Source: Favolaschia claudopus | Lineage: Eukaryota > Basidiomycota > Agaricomycetes > Agaricales > Mycenaceae | DNA: 64,000 bases | Direction: 5' to 3' | NCBI GenBank assembly: GCA_037176885.1 | Contig: JAWWNJ010000065.1 | Span: forward strand, 62,001 to 126,000 | Shown: in pieces, positions 53,903 to 64,000 of the stretch | How the letters are laid out: each line of letters opens with the position of its first letter | How positions within the stretch are numbered: position 1 is the first letter of the stretch | The notes under the pieces: model-generated | Database searches by the model: none | Seen by the model: only the letters and a program-made list of their open reading frames with translations | Told to the model about the DNA's origin: nothing | Made by a program: the position numbers and the translations under genes

Positions 53903-54305
53903 CAGTATTTTGACGCTGCTTTACACAGCGACATTCCTTTACACACTTTGATTATTGGCCGCATTCGGGGAAAATTGGGCAAATCATGTAACTGTATACT
54001 CAATATGAGTTATTTAGGCCCCATTTAGATGTCTGAGCACGAGTTTTGGCCATAGATGGTCGGGAGCTGGCGAAAAGTGAGACATCAGTGCCATCAATTT
54101 TGGCAACTTTCATCAATCGGTCGTTTACACACTACAAATCTGTGAACATAGACACCCTCTCTTCATCTAAATCCTCGAAAATATTGTTGGACACTCAGTG
54201 GGGTACTTCGAAAAGGTCTGTGTACTCAGATGTGGCGTAAGAACAAAACATGAAACTCAAATCTCAAAATCATTTTTGGTGTGTAAAGGAGCGTCAAAAT
54301 ACTGT
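53903..54305. mobile_element. MITE with CAGTATTTTGACGC ends, 403 bp
   Basis: Starts CAGTATTTTGACGCTGCTTT and ends GCGTCAAAATACTG, TA at 53901-53902 and 54306-54307. The TIR is about 25 bp. Non-coding. Confidence 0.8.
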
Positions 54306-54583
54306 AGTCTAGAGAATCGAAAGCCGTATTCCCCCAGAGCAGACAGGTCGCGAAAACGCCGGAGATTGATGGTGGACAAATGTGTCGGTCCAGATTCACC
54401 GATAGGCAACATCGAGTCAGCCCTGGTTTCAGATAGAGAAAACGCTATTGACCCAAGACTGTAGCGCATGCCGTAAGTCCGGTGATCTCCGCTGTCACGT
54501 CTTAGAGGAATCTTGGCGATTGTTCAGAGGCGAAAATATGGCTCGCGCGGCACCTCCCCTTTGAGGTGAAGGTCAATAAAGTA

Positions 54584-54710
54584 CAGTGGCTGCAGAAAAC
54601 AATGCAACAAGGTGTTTCAAGTCATTGACGTGGTCTCTGGGCTCAAACAAAGTGCAGGACATGAAATCTGAGTGAAATGAAATTTTTTGAGCCAACGACC
54701 CAATTACCAT
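54584..54710. repeat. Dispersed repeat, copy 2
   Basis: TACAGTGGCTGCAGAAAACA onward matches 12672-12800. Copy 1 cuts a Helitron frame. The other end of the element is unknown. Confidence 0.6.
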
Positions 54711-54870
54711 ATATGGTAATCGAGCCACAGTGAATTTTTCATGTGTTTTTTTTACACCGCACTTTTCAGCGGTGAACCCTACGGGAAAATAAGCATCATA
54801 GGATGAAAGTACTCCTAAAGACTAGACCGGTGACCGTCTGTCTATGGAGGCAAGCCGTTTGAATTGCCAC

Positions 54871-55100
54871 GTCAATCTCGGTTACCAAAAAAGGTTATTG
54901 CTTACAGTGGGTGACGTCACGAACAAACAAGACCAACACTGACTGTTTTGCTTCCTGCACTCTAAAAATTCACGATTAGACCTCCAGTCAAGCGTAGAAT
55001 ATCTGTCGCATACCAATCGCTCAGTTACCGCGCAAAAATCTCTTCATTCGAGTGAAAAATGGGTGAGTCCTGAATAACCTTTTTTGGTAACTCGATTGAC
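54871..55100. mobile_element. Small inverted-repeat element, 230 bp
   Basis: Arms GTCAATCTCGGTTACCAAAA and TTTTGGTAACTCGATTGAC, about 28 bp. Non-coding. Confidence 0.6.
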
Positions 55101-55519
55101 AGCGGGATTCAAACTCAGATCGACCAGCCTACCTAAAGACGATCTCAGTCATATCTGACTTTACCTAGTTTGCTGCCGATTTGAGCCCGTAATAGTTGCC
55201 GTAAGATGGCCATTTTGGCCTAAAAATGCCAGATTTATTCAAAAAATGACCAAAATGACCGTCTTCAAACAGCCATTGCGGGCTCAAAACTGTATGAATC
55301 TATGTCAAGTAACATATGAGTGATGTCGTATTTGCGAGTACTTTCGACCTATGAAGGCCGTTTTTCGGTGGGGTGTAGCACGGAGAAGTGCCCTGAAAGA
55401 TTTGAACGACCGTTCGCTGAAATTCATTTGCGTCACTTCCCAAAACCGACCGTGTGCCTCAGAATCTCGTAGCAATAAATACTAGCTACTTTGAATAAAT
55501 GTTGATATTGAATAAATGA

Positions 55520-56117
55520 TTATAGAACTTTATATCCCATCGTGTTTCGGGTATACCTTGCAGACTGTTTGTTACCTTGAGGCCATGTGGTCGCGCGGGT
55601 CTCCCGAGTCCGAGAGGTCAGACTTTTCATCCTCTGTTTCATCGGAAATGTTCTCCTTGTTGGCACCGTTTTTCTCGCGTTTTTCGCGTATCGCAGCGCT
55701 CGAAGCCTATTACTGGTTAAGTAAAACCCATTGGCACCAAATTTGGCTTTCCACGTGTCCGCGGATACGATCTTGTACTTGCGGCATTTGCTGCACCGGC
55801 GGGTTCCTCCTTCCATCTTGAGTTGGTGTCTGGCGTCGAAGACTGATGCTGGGAGAAGAAAGTAGCAAAGTCACAGTCATGTGATGTGACATGGCGTGTT
55901 ATTTTTCCTCAATCAAATATTTTAAGTAGTTCAATGTTTTCCACACTAAACAGTACAATAAACATGAAAATATAGACCAGTCTGGGTATGTAGGAGGTGA
56001 CTTTGCCTCAAACACTCGACGGAAGCTCGGGCAAGTGTCGGGGAAACCATGACAGCGGAGATCACCGGACTTACGGCATGCGCTACAGTCTTGGGTCAAT
56101 ACAGTGCCACTCATCAC
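55520..56117 (-). pseudogene. Cys-rich frames, unassigned
   Basis: Two minus-strand frames hold QDCSACRKSGDLRCHGF (56095-56050) and RRCSKCRKYKIVSADTWKAK (55800-55740). CxxCRK motifs of this kind occur at the start of Helitron-like and other TE proteins of mushrooms. No further domain; too little to name. Confidence 0.3.
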
Positions 56118-56119
56118 CT

Positions 56120-56852
56120 CTCGACTACCATATAAGGGTGTGGGAAAGTAAAAATTTGTAATCCTTTCCCGGGCCGCAAAAAAAGGCCGATTTCCTCGGA
56201 AACTGCGGCAAACGATTCAGTTTGATTGCAGCTATCAGGCTTGTAAACGGCTAAGCTGTAGCATCAAATTTCAGTTTTCGGACCCAAAAAAAATGACCGA
56301 TTGCACAGCCACACACTGTTTACCGCTGCATAGAGCCTCGGACCGAGACAGAATGTCTATTTCTTGTGCTTTCACGGTAAGTAGATCAAGGTTTAGACCG
56401 CCAGGAGCGTAGAAAAGGGCAAAAAATGTAGGAAATTTTGGTTCAACAGCCGAAAAAAATGACCGATTGCGTAAGAAAATGAGGTCTTAACGTGAATCGC
56501 ATTCTTTTCATCGGTTTCCTTCCAAAAAAATTGGTTTTGAACTCTAATTCTCAGCCGATCACTCACGGCACGTGTGCCGAAAAGGTGGCGGTTGGCACTG
56601 TAGCGTTTTCTTTCAGATAGGGTCTTGGACAACCTAGATAACGGCCTGGATTTACTGCTGGAGAGACTAAGCGAGGTTTTGTTGTAGGATTGATCCGTGA
56701 GCTTCCACTCCGTTCCGATTTTTTTTCGTCGTTTCATCATCCTTTGCACCCGTACCGTCGCATCGCCATCACCATCCCCTTCACTACCTTATATACTGCT
56801 CGTTACCTTTGCTGCCCGCTAGTCACTTGTTCCCCACGTCGACTAGCTCTAA
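56120..56852. other. No supported gene
   Basis: ACCGATTGCR words repeat at 56290 and 56460; a minus-strand frame (56749-56393) has no motif. Confidence 0.3.
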
Positions 56853-56854
56853 TA

Positions 56855-57306
56855 GAGAGTTTGCGGTGAGCCACCAGAAGCCACCTGGCGGCTCTAATGG
56901 CATGCGGATTGGAGCGGCTATGCTGTCTGGCGGCTCGTTTGGCGGCTGGTAAGACTGGTTCAAATTTGGTTTTGCGAGTCTATTCTTAGTACTTAGTCAT
57001 CTATATCTTGAGCCATACACACACGAAGAAAATTGGACCCGAAAATCTGACGCTATCGCGCATTCGAGCCGAAGACTTCGGTTGATGCTGGAAATTGCTT
57101 CAATTCAAAACAATTATGCACGTTTGGACAACGAACTCTCATTGGATGAAGGTATAGTCAAGTATGCAAGGTACACAACCACTACCCAACCGCTATAAGG
57201 ATCGCGCGCGACGAGCCGCTGGACGAGCCGCCACATGACGTAGCCGCTCCAATCCGCATGCCGTTAGAGCCGCCAGGTGGCTTCTGGCGGCTCACCGCAA
57301 ACTCTC
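56855..57306. mobile_element. MITE family F, copy 2, 452 bp
   Basis: Ends GAGAGTTTGCGGTGAGCCAC and GGCGGCTCACCGCAAACTCTC with TA on both sides. Close match to 37119-37560. Confidence 0.85.
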
Positions 57307-57694
57307 TAATATACTCTAGCTGACTCCGACTCACTTGTTCACGGCCGCTCATCGCGCTCTCATCACCTTTTGACCTACTTTAGGTTTGCGAGGCGCGAGA
57401 CTTGAGTCGAGTACTGAGAATGAGCGTTTGATAGCAAATCATCACAATGTCACATCGTCACACCACCTCTTCTCTCTTGACCACGACCACCAGCGACGAC
57501 ACCTGTGTTTCTGCACGACTCAACAACAACCTACCCTCCGGCGACGACAACGCTACCCTTAATTCCGGAGTCTACATGATGACATCATAGCCACAAGCGG
57601 TTGTGTGGGGCGAGTGGGGCGGGTGGGGCCATGGGACTTAAAGGCAACCAGGTGCGCCCTCTTCTCTTCTATCAACCCCCACATTCTATTTCTC

Positions 57695-59256
57695 ATGCCT
57701 CCGCGTCGGCGCATTGATAGTGAAGAACCCACCACGCCGGAGCGTCCCCGCACGCAGGGACCTTTGGCCAATATCCTCAATGTTTTCCAACAAATCACCC
57801 CGAGCAAGAGCGATCGGGATATACGCGGGGTGCGCGTTCTGTTTTTTCTTTAACGTGCAGCGGTTACTCAACCTACTTCAGCTGCGCGAGGATCTCCAGG
57901 TGCTTTTCAATGAGGCTGAAGACGTCTTTTCCGCCAAGGATAGCGAAATTGCCGACCTTTCCTACCAAGTCGTTCCGACCAAGAATCGCAGGCGTCGTAA
58001 GCGCTTTCATCGTGCAGACGACGCCGACGACTCCGTCGACAACCCGTCTTCGCTTGAGGAACGGGTTCGAAAGGCCGGTCGCCGCTTTGCTGTCAACGAA
58101 GCCGCCTTCTTCATCGACGAGGTGGATATCTGGACCCACGAAGCCGAAGACGAGTTCGACTACGCCACAGAGTTCAACTCCAAGACCACCCGGGTTCAGG
58201 CCCAGATCCAAGACCCTCTCCGCTTGCTCCCCAACGATGCTCGATCTCGGCGTACCCAGGAATGGGTCGGCGATGCAGTGCGTGGTGGTTTAATTTTCCT
58301 TGATCTTTCTAAACCATGATTTATTATAGTTCGTGGATGGCATGGGAGGCCAGAGCTCTGCCGCCGTTCACCGCATACGCCATGCCAGCCTGTCTCATCT
58401 CAGCGCCGCGGATGAACTCAAACACTTTGCCACTGCCAGCGACCGTTTCGAGCATTTTAAAGATCGCGTGGGCTATGTCGCCGCCACCGAGACCAAAGAA
58501 GCCTTCTACTCCGCGTTCAAGGCGCCAATCCTCTACGACCAGTTCGACGGGGAACTTGACGTCGACCATCTCTTCCGAAATCCTTTACTTCTTAAGGTGC
58601 GTGTTGATATGTATAATTGTTTTCTTCCGCTTATGACGATCGTTACAGATTTATGCCTGCATCTTGCGTGGTCCCGACGGCGCCGACGGCCTGCTCGAAG
58701 GTCGTCCGCGTGCAGAGAATCCACCACATCCCTCGCACCTCTACTGGTGCCATCGCCAACGCCGCTGTCCTCGTATGTTTGTCTCATCGTTCTTCATTCG
58801 TTTGCTCATCGGCTTTTTCAGGCCATTTGGCTCTACTCTGCGGACACAAAATTCCAGCGACGCGGCGATCAGACCGACATCAATTATGTCCAGCGCCACA
58901 TGGACTACGTGGAGCAGCTGCGCAAAGCTCTCACAAGCAAGAAGGCCTGGGTCATTGACCTCCTCAAATACTGGGACGACATCCTCTTTCCCGACGCCGA
59001 CAACGATGACGGGGCCGCACGAGGTGGTGATGATGACGAGATGGACCTCCTTGACTCTTACCATCATCATCGTTTCTTCGACAGGACTCGCTTGCTGTCT
59101 TCTGCTCGGAATTTCGGCGGTTCTTGGCTTGAATCACTGAGTAGCACACCATCTCTCCGCACTGGACTACCTTGGTCTCTCTCGAGCTGTCTGTGCTGCC
59201 CACTGCTTGCTTTGCTTGCTTGCTCTGGGTCCTGGGACCTCCTCGTCGACTTCTGA
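57695..59256 (+). pseudogene. DUF6698-like gene, one frameshift
   Basis: Exons 57695-57829, 57882-58277, 58330-58596, 58649-58772, 58822-59256; introns of 49-52 nt, GT-AG. Starts MPPRRRIDSEEPTTPERPR. Middle: EERVRKAGRRFAVNEAAFFI and FVDGMGGQSSAAVHRIRH. IYACILRGPDGADGLLEG is followed, one base out of frame near 58700, by RIHHIPRTSTGAIANAAVL. Then AIWLYSADTKFQRRGDQTDI and KYWDDILFPDADND. The IRGPD...GAIANAAVLARW-like pattern fits the DUF6698 family, common near TEs in Agaricomycetes, function unknown. Exons sum to 1357 nt, one base over a whole number of codons, so one insertion (or sequence error) disrupts it. The 3' end after the acidic tail is uncertain. Confidence 0.6.
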
Positions 59257-59890
59257 GTCAATCTCGGATCTTGCGTCATATGGTTGATGGGTCACGTCAC
59301 CATCCGGTTCTCGGGCTCTACACGTAACCGGTCATTGACTCACGGATCTCGATTCTCGGAGCCGGCAAGCTCCGCGTCCGGGACGACGTTTAAACTATGC
59401 TCTACTGCCCGAGCAGAGCACGTCCTGACATGACGTAAAAACTGTCTTTTTGCCAAATCCCGGCAGGGTCCCCTTGTGGGATAGGCGAACGTAAGGCGGG
59501 GGATTGCTTATCAAAACCATCCGAATGGACCGGCAGGTCTCAGGACACCCCGTGCCATGCATATTTTTGTGTGTGGTGGTTAGTCGCTTGGCGGTGGCGG
59601 GCGGCGAGACAGAGAGTTTTCATGGGTGCGGATCCGTACGAGGTGCCAGTCCTCAAACGAAGCACCCAGGAAAGCAACGGGAAACTGCCCTAGAGTCGGT
59701 GGGTGGCGGGCCGTGGCGTATAAGGAATAGTAGCCTTATGCGGCCGGAGAGAACTAACTCCTCTGTCGGTCTTCATGTTTGAAATGACATGCTGGCTTAA
59801 GTTGATTCCTGCTGACCCTTCCTGACTGTCAAGCCCATGCATATAATTTAAATAGGGTTTACACCCCATGGGTGCCGCTACGACGGCTAT
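59257..59890. other. Probable 5' remnant of the next LINE; no open gene
   Basis: 59500-59880 is GC-rich with no long frame. It leads directly into the RT-derived frame at 59900 and may be decayed LINE sequence. Confidence 0.35.
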
Positions 59891-59899
59891 GGGGAAGGG

Positions 59900-62365
59900 G
59901 TGGGCCTCGAAAGAGAACCCTCTGCGGTGGGCGGTAAATTGAATGACAGTGTCAGAATTATCGCAGACGGCGATTGTTGCCGAATTCTCGGCGCCTGGAT
60001 CGGAAACGGAATTGAGTACAGAACACCGTGGCCTACCGTAGTCTCCAAAGTGAGAAATGACCTGGAAAGGTGGAGCTTGTCCAACCCAGGATTCGAAGGC
60101 AAACGACACATTATTAACATGGTAGTGGGTGGAAGAACACAATACCTGGCCCGAGTGCAAGGTATGCCCGAAGAAGTGGAGCAAGAACTGGTTGAACTAC
60201 AGAACAGCTTCCTGTGGGATGGCAAAAAAGCGCGCATTGGGAAGCAAACAATGTCTCTAGATGTCCTTGAGGGCGGAAAACAGGTCCTCGATTTGATGGC
60301 CCGAAACGAGGCGATTGATCTGGTGAATCTTCAAACGTATTTGGTTCATGGAAAGGAACGAGCAAGATGGTGCTACTTCGTGGATTTCATACTGTCTGAC
60401 TTTTTGGAGAAGAGTTATCTCCACTATTACCCAGGGCAAATAAAGAACATCTTTCTGCAGGGGATTCATGTTCCCATTTCCAAGAAAACCAAATTGCCTG
60501 ATCAACTGAAGTGCATGATTAAAACGGCTGAAAAGTACGGTGTGAAATTTACCGCGCTGTCGTTCAATACGGAGATCCGAAAGGAAATGCCGATCTGGAA
60601 ACATCCTTCAGCGGCTTCTAATGCCTACAACTTGGCTTGCCGCACCAAGCCTGCGAGATGTCTCCGGCTTGACCACGAAGTAAGGTCTGTGCGGGAACTG
60701 TGTGCCATTGCCCAGCGATCGACCGTTGTGCCTCGTAGGCCACACACAATAAATCCTTCTGGAACTGGCCGAAAGAACTGCGGTTGCCCTGCATGCCAAC
60801 ATGATCGCGTAGAGATTGGCTGTGAAAACCCGGGTAAGTGTGTGGAAATGGCACAGATTGTGCTGAACACAATCCATCCAAAATGGAACCCAACGATGAA
60901 TAACCATGACATGTGTGAGGAGCTGCGGCTAACCCCCGAAGAACGGGCCTCAAACGAACTTGCCCCTGAGGCTGATCGTCGTATGCTTTTTGACCCCGAT
61001 TATGAACTCACAGATTGGACTCGGGGGTTCCGGATTTTCGCTTTTGAGGACTGCTCAAATGAGATCCCTGCAAGAAGACGGAATCTCGGTATGGCTGGAC
61101 CGGAAACAGTGATATACCTATATCCCCGTGTATCAAATGCGGGGGAATTTGAACCAAAAATTAGCCTGGAAATGAAGTTAGTATGCGCTGACACGGTTGA
61201 AGAGATCACACTGTTATTGTCGTTTGATAATCCCGGCATCAAACTTACCTGTTGTAATGCCCTATTGGGCGGAGTATTATATTGCGTCCAGAATATTTCA
61301 AAACTCACCCCAATCATATTGTACTCCTCTTCGGACTTCTTGCTTCGGGCGTTAGTGTGTGAGCGCAGCAAATTTGAAAATGATCGGCTGAATCCAAGTT
61401 GGCCCTTGCTCAAGGCAACAGTTAGTGGACTGTGTGAAAGGGTTGGGCGAACAAGTTTCGTACTAGATAGCACAAAAGGGGGGAATGCCTTCCCCGCTGT
61501 ACACTCGGTCGAAACGGTAATAGACACAGAGTGTGACATCATGTTCACGTTACCAGGTGTGGCCTTGTGCGAAGGTTCGCAGCGCTCGTTTTATAAAGTT
61601 ATAAAATCACTCGGGGATAAAACGATTAGAAAATCAACATTTGTTAACCTGGATCGGATTCGATGCTCCGTTGCAGAGGTGTGTGAATACACTCCATCCG
61701 ACCAGGTGATTTGGAAATCCATTAGGTCGGCAAATTTACTTCGCGTGAATCGAGAATTTTATTGGAAATGCATTCACAATCATTTTCGTGTGGGTGATTT
61801 TTGGTATCACCATAATACCCTGAGTGTGTTGGGTGATTGCCCGTCTTGCAAGGTTACGGAATCGCTGGAACACATAGCCTTAGAGTGCGACGCACCGGGT
61901 CAGAAATTGATATGGGAACTGACAAGAGAACTATGGTCGCGAAAATTCAAAGATTGGCCCTCCATGAACTGGGGCCTGATTCTCGGGTGTAACTAGTACT
62001 GCGTGAAATTCAAGTCTGAGAAGGGTAAAATCTTACCTCATAAGGGGAGACTTTTTGCTATCCTTGTCTCTCTGGCATGGAGATTGATCTGGAATCTCCG
62101 GGTGAGCCGTGTTATCAGTAATCCTGAAAGAATAGCCTCCGATGCCGAAATTGCGGTAATGTGGTTAAGAGATATTAATGCCGCACTCTCGCGTGATCGC
62201 ATCCTTACAAACAAAGCAAAATTTGGGACACTTGCGTTCAGTAGAAAGAGTGTCCTGAGGACTTGGTCAGGTTTACTAGTAGATGAAGATTCCCTGCCGG
62301 ATGACTGGACTACCTTAAGGGGGGTTTTAGTGGGTATGCAGCCTGGTCGTACTGGAATTGGTTAA
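59900..62365 (+). pseudogene. LINE ORF2 C-terminal part, one in-frame stop
   Basis: RILGAWIGNGIEYRTPW (RT thumb) and GRTQYLARVQGMPEEVEQEL, then a Cys cluster (NCGCPACQHDRVEIGCENPG), a decayed RNase H-like region (60980-61530), and FYWKCIHNHFRVGDFWYH, CPSCKVTESLEHIALECDAP, the usual LINE C-terminal signature. The frame stops at 61994 (GCN-stop), and ILVSLAWRLIWNLRVSRVIS continues in the same frame after the stop, to 62365. The RT catalytic box is missing. Confidence 0.72.
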
Positions 62366-62552
62366 AGCAAGCTTTCGGCTGGAGCCCCACACTAAGTTGG
62401 ATTGTGCGTAACGGCATTTCCTCCCGGACAACTTCTCCCCGGCTCTCACTGGTTTCGAAAAACTAGTAAACAAAGTGGACGACCTTGGAATGCTTCTGCA
62501 GACTGAGAATCGTTAGGTTTCAAAGACCAAACACTCCAAAAAAAAAAAAAAG
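59900..62552 (+). mobile_element. LINE 3' half with poly(A)
   Basis: RT C-terminal region through RNase H-like domain, Cys/His end, 3' UTR and an A-run at 62540-62552. The 3' UTR differs from the LINEs at 28391 and 30745, so it is a separate family. Confidence 0.75.
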
Positions 62553-63326
62553 AGATGGAGTCGGTTTTAGATGCCTTCAACAACGCTCCGTCGCGTGAGA
62601 GTCCGCCTGCCGTACGTCCTCCTTTTCATTGATGTTCACGACTAACTGAGCCGACAGGATCACGCCGGCGAAGAGAGCTGGCACAAACCACACAAAAACT
62701 CGAAAGATATCCACAATATCTGATCAACGCACCGGATTTCCCACTTGCATTTGATAAAGACGACACTATCCCATCCAGTCATACAAAATACTTGCGACAA
62801 CGGCCTCAAAATAGTGTGAAAACAGGTAATTTGTCCTTGTTGTTGATCCCGGTTAATGAGGAGGGTAGATAATGATAATATATGTCGCCGAATAACTCCT
62901 GGTTACTTGATTGACACAGAGAGCAAGAGAGCTGCTGGAACTTTCACATTAGTTCCATCTTTTTGTAGCAAAACGAGCTGATACCCAGCTTGAAACTGAA
63001 TCAAATCTGAGTGGTGGAATTCAGACGCTCAAAAAAGCCCCAATGACATGGTTCACACAGACCAAATTTGGTCAGACAATAGAATAGTGTATAAAACACA
63101 ATATAGAATACTTAAAACTGTGTTTCCTGTGCCAACAAAGCAAGAGCCAAATGGTTTCTTCTAAATATGGCAAAATGTTAGCTGTCAGATTGAACCGACT
63201 GGTGCGAGAGATTCGCGGCGTCGTTTCTCACAAACTGCCATGCAAATGGGTACAGATCATCCTAATGAACATTCCTATGTGCTTGACTCAACGAAATACT
63301 ACACGATTCGGCCTAAAATGGCACAT
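62553..63326. other. Short coding-like remnant, unassigned
   Basis: MESVLDAFNNAPSRESPP at 62563 followed by a possible intron and ERYPQYLINAPDFPLAFDKD (62690-62820). Phases do not agree, so no model is given. Confidence 0.3.
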
Positions 63327-63328
63327 TA

Positions 63329-63733
63329 GGGGCATTCAAAGTAAAATCGCGCTTTCGCGCTTACAAGGCTTTCGAGGCTTTCGTGCTTACGCGGCAGAAG
63401 CGGCACCATCTGTCAAACACGGCAGCGCGTGACATTCCGTCACCGTTCCGTCACCAGTCCCGTTTTTGTAAGTAGCTTTGCGAGGTGACCGGAGCGGACC
63501 CGAAGCCATTTGGATAGTGTAAGATAAAGAGTGTATAAGTTAGTGTGTCGCCAGTAGAATACGCGTCGAGAGCAGAGGAAGAAATTTTAAATTTTAAAGA
63601 GGCTTCCCAAAAAGGGAACGGTGATGGAATGTCACGCACTGCCGCGCTGCCGCGTTTGACAGATGGTGCCGCTTCTGCCGCGTAAGCACGAAAGCTTGTA
63701 AGCGCGAAAGCGCGATTTTACTTTGAATGCCCC
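63329..63733. mobile_element. Long-TIR MITE, 405 bp
   Basis: Arms of about 125 bp starting GGGGCATTCAAAGTAAAATC, TA at 63327-63328 and 63734-63735. Arms contain GCGCTTTCGCGC and GGCAGAAGCGGCACCATCTG. Only about 150 bp lie between them. Non-coding. Confidence 0.85.
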
Positions 63734-63735
63734 TA

Positions 63736-64000
63736 TTGTCGGTCACTTTTTGTAACACCGAGTATACTTACGGTATCATACTTACAACGCTTACACGGGT
63801 CTGTTAGGGTAAGAGCCCCAGCCCTCGTCGCAGGCGCAGGGATTCGACCGATTCCAGTACGCCCACTCCGCAACCTCCCCGCGTTCGGCGTCGCACGGAG
63901 GGCCCGGACAACGGTACACCGCCTCAAACTCGTCGCAGAAATGCTCGGGATCAGTCTCGTTCAGCCGCCCCTAGGCGTGCAGCTGTACGCCGCTAGAAAA
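63736..64000. other. Stowaway-like end, then unassigned Arg/Pro-rich frame
   Basis: GGTCACTTTTTGTAACACCG-AGTATA (63739-63764) is another MITE end of the B/C type. After it a plus-strand frame reads Ser/Arg/Pro-rich sequence to 63995 with no motif. Confidence 0.35.

Larger units (their letters stand above)
54447..56102. repeat. Inverted pair of ~50-bp repeats, 1.5 kb apart
   Basis: TTGACCCAAGACTGTAGCGC...GATCTCCGCTGTCA at 54449-54499 is present in reverse at 56050-56099. May be the ends of an element that includes Cys-rich minus-strand frames. Confidence 0.65.

Noticed and set aside
59500..59880. Possible rRNA-like sequence upstream of the LINE
   Set aside because: The GC-rich stretch reads somewhat like structured RNA but no conserved rRNA segment could be matched; more likely LINE-derived.

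Overview
The window looks like a transposon graveyard from a repeat-rich Agaricomycete (mushroom-forming basidiomycete). The evidence is: short GT-AG introns of about 45-55 nt, Plavaka-type and IS630/Tc1-type transposases, Ty1/copia and Ty3/gypsy fragments, poly(A)-tailed LINE copies with RNase H, a Helitron scrap, a TET/JBP-like oxygenase relic, a DUF6698-like gene, and roughly twenty short inverted-repeat elements, most flanked by TA. The species cannot be named from the sequence. No rRNA gene, convincing tRNA gene or CRISPR array was seen.

Layout. 1-3.5 kb: a two-gene Tc1/mariner-like transposon with long terminal inverted repeats (TIRs), a DD34E transposase and a convergent 510-aa gene. 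3.8-7 kb: a MITE, a large inverted-repeat element carrying three units of a GC-rich repeat, and a LINE Gag fragment. 7-9.3 kb: a 0.9-kb MITE and a tyrosine-recombinase pseudogene. 10-11.7 kb: a 265-aa gene intact except for a 514-bp MULE-like MITE with a 9-bp target duplication. 12.4-14.5 kb: a Helitron fragment and a same-family nested MITE holding a second MULE-like MITE. 15.2-19.7 kb: a deep nest of insertions, readable layer by layer from TA duplications and broken repeats. 21.4-25.5 kb: a pseudogene of an agaricomycete family and a gypsy LTR-gag fragment. 28.3-33.5 kb: one MITE expanded to 5.1 kb by a GC repeat and two LINE insertions. 34-35.4 kb: a TET/JBP-like dioxygenase pseudogene split by a MITE. 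37-44 kb: MITEs, a copia gag scrap and a probable carboxylesterase relic. 44.4-50.3 kb: a truncated conserved gene, a copia element lacking its reverse transcriptase, and two tail-to-tail LTRs. 50.25-53.4 kb: a Plavaka transposase gene truncated by the LTR and split by a small element. 53.9-57.3 kb: more MITEs. 57.7-59.3 kb: a DUF6698-like gene with one frameshift. 59.9-62.6 kb: the 3' half of a LINE. 63.3-63.7 kb: a long-TIR MITE.

Few loci look like working genes. The best candidates for function are the two genes of the first transposon. The genes do not form a pathway: the region records successive insertions, and in several cases (265-aa gene, Plavaka, nested MITEs) removing an insert plus one target-site copy on paper restores the older sequence. 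All gene models were made by hand from reading frames and splice signals, and family assignments rest on recognised motifs, not searches.
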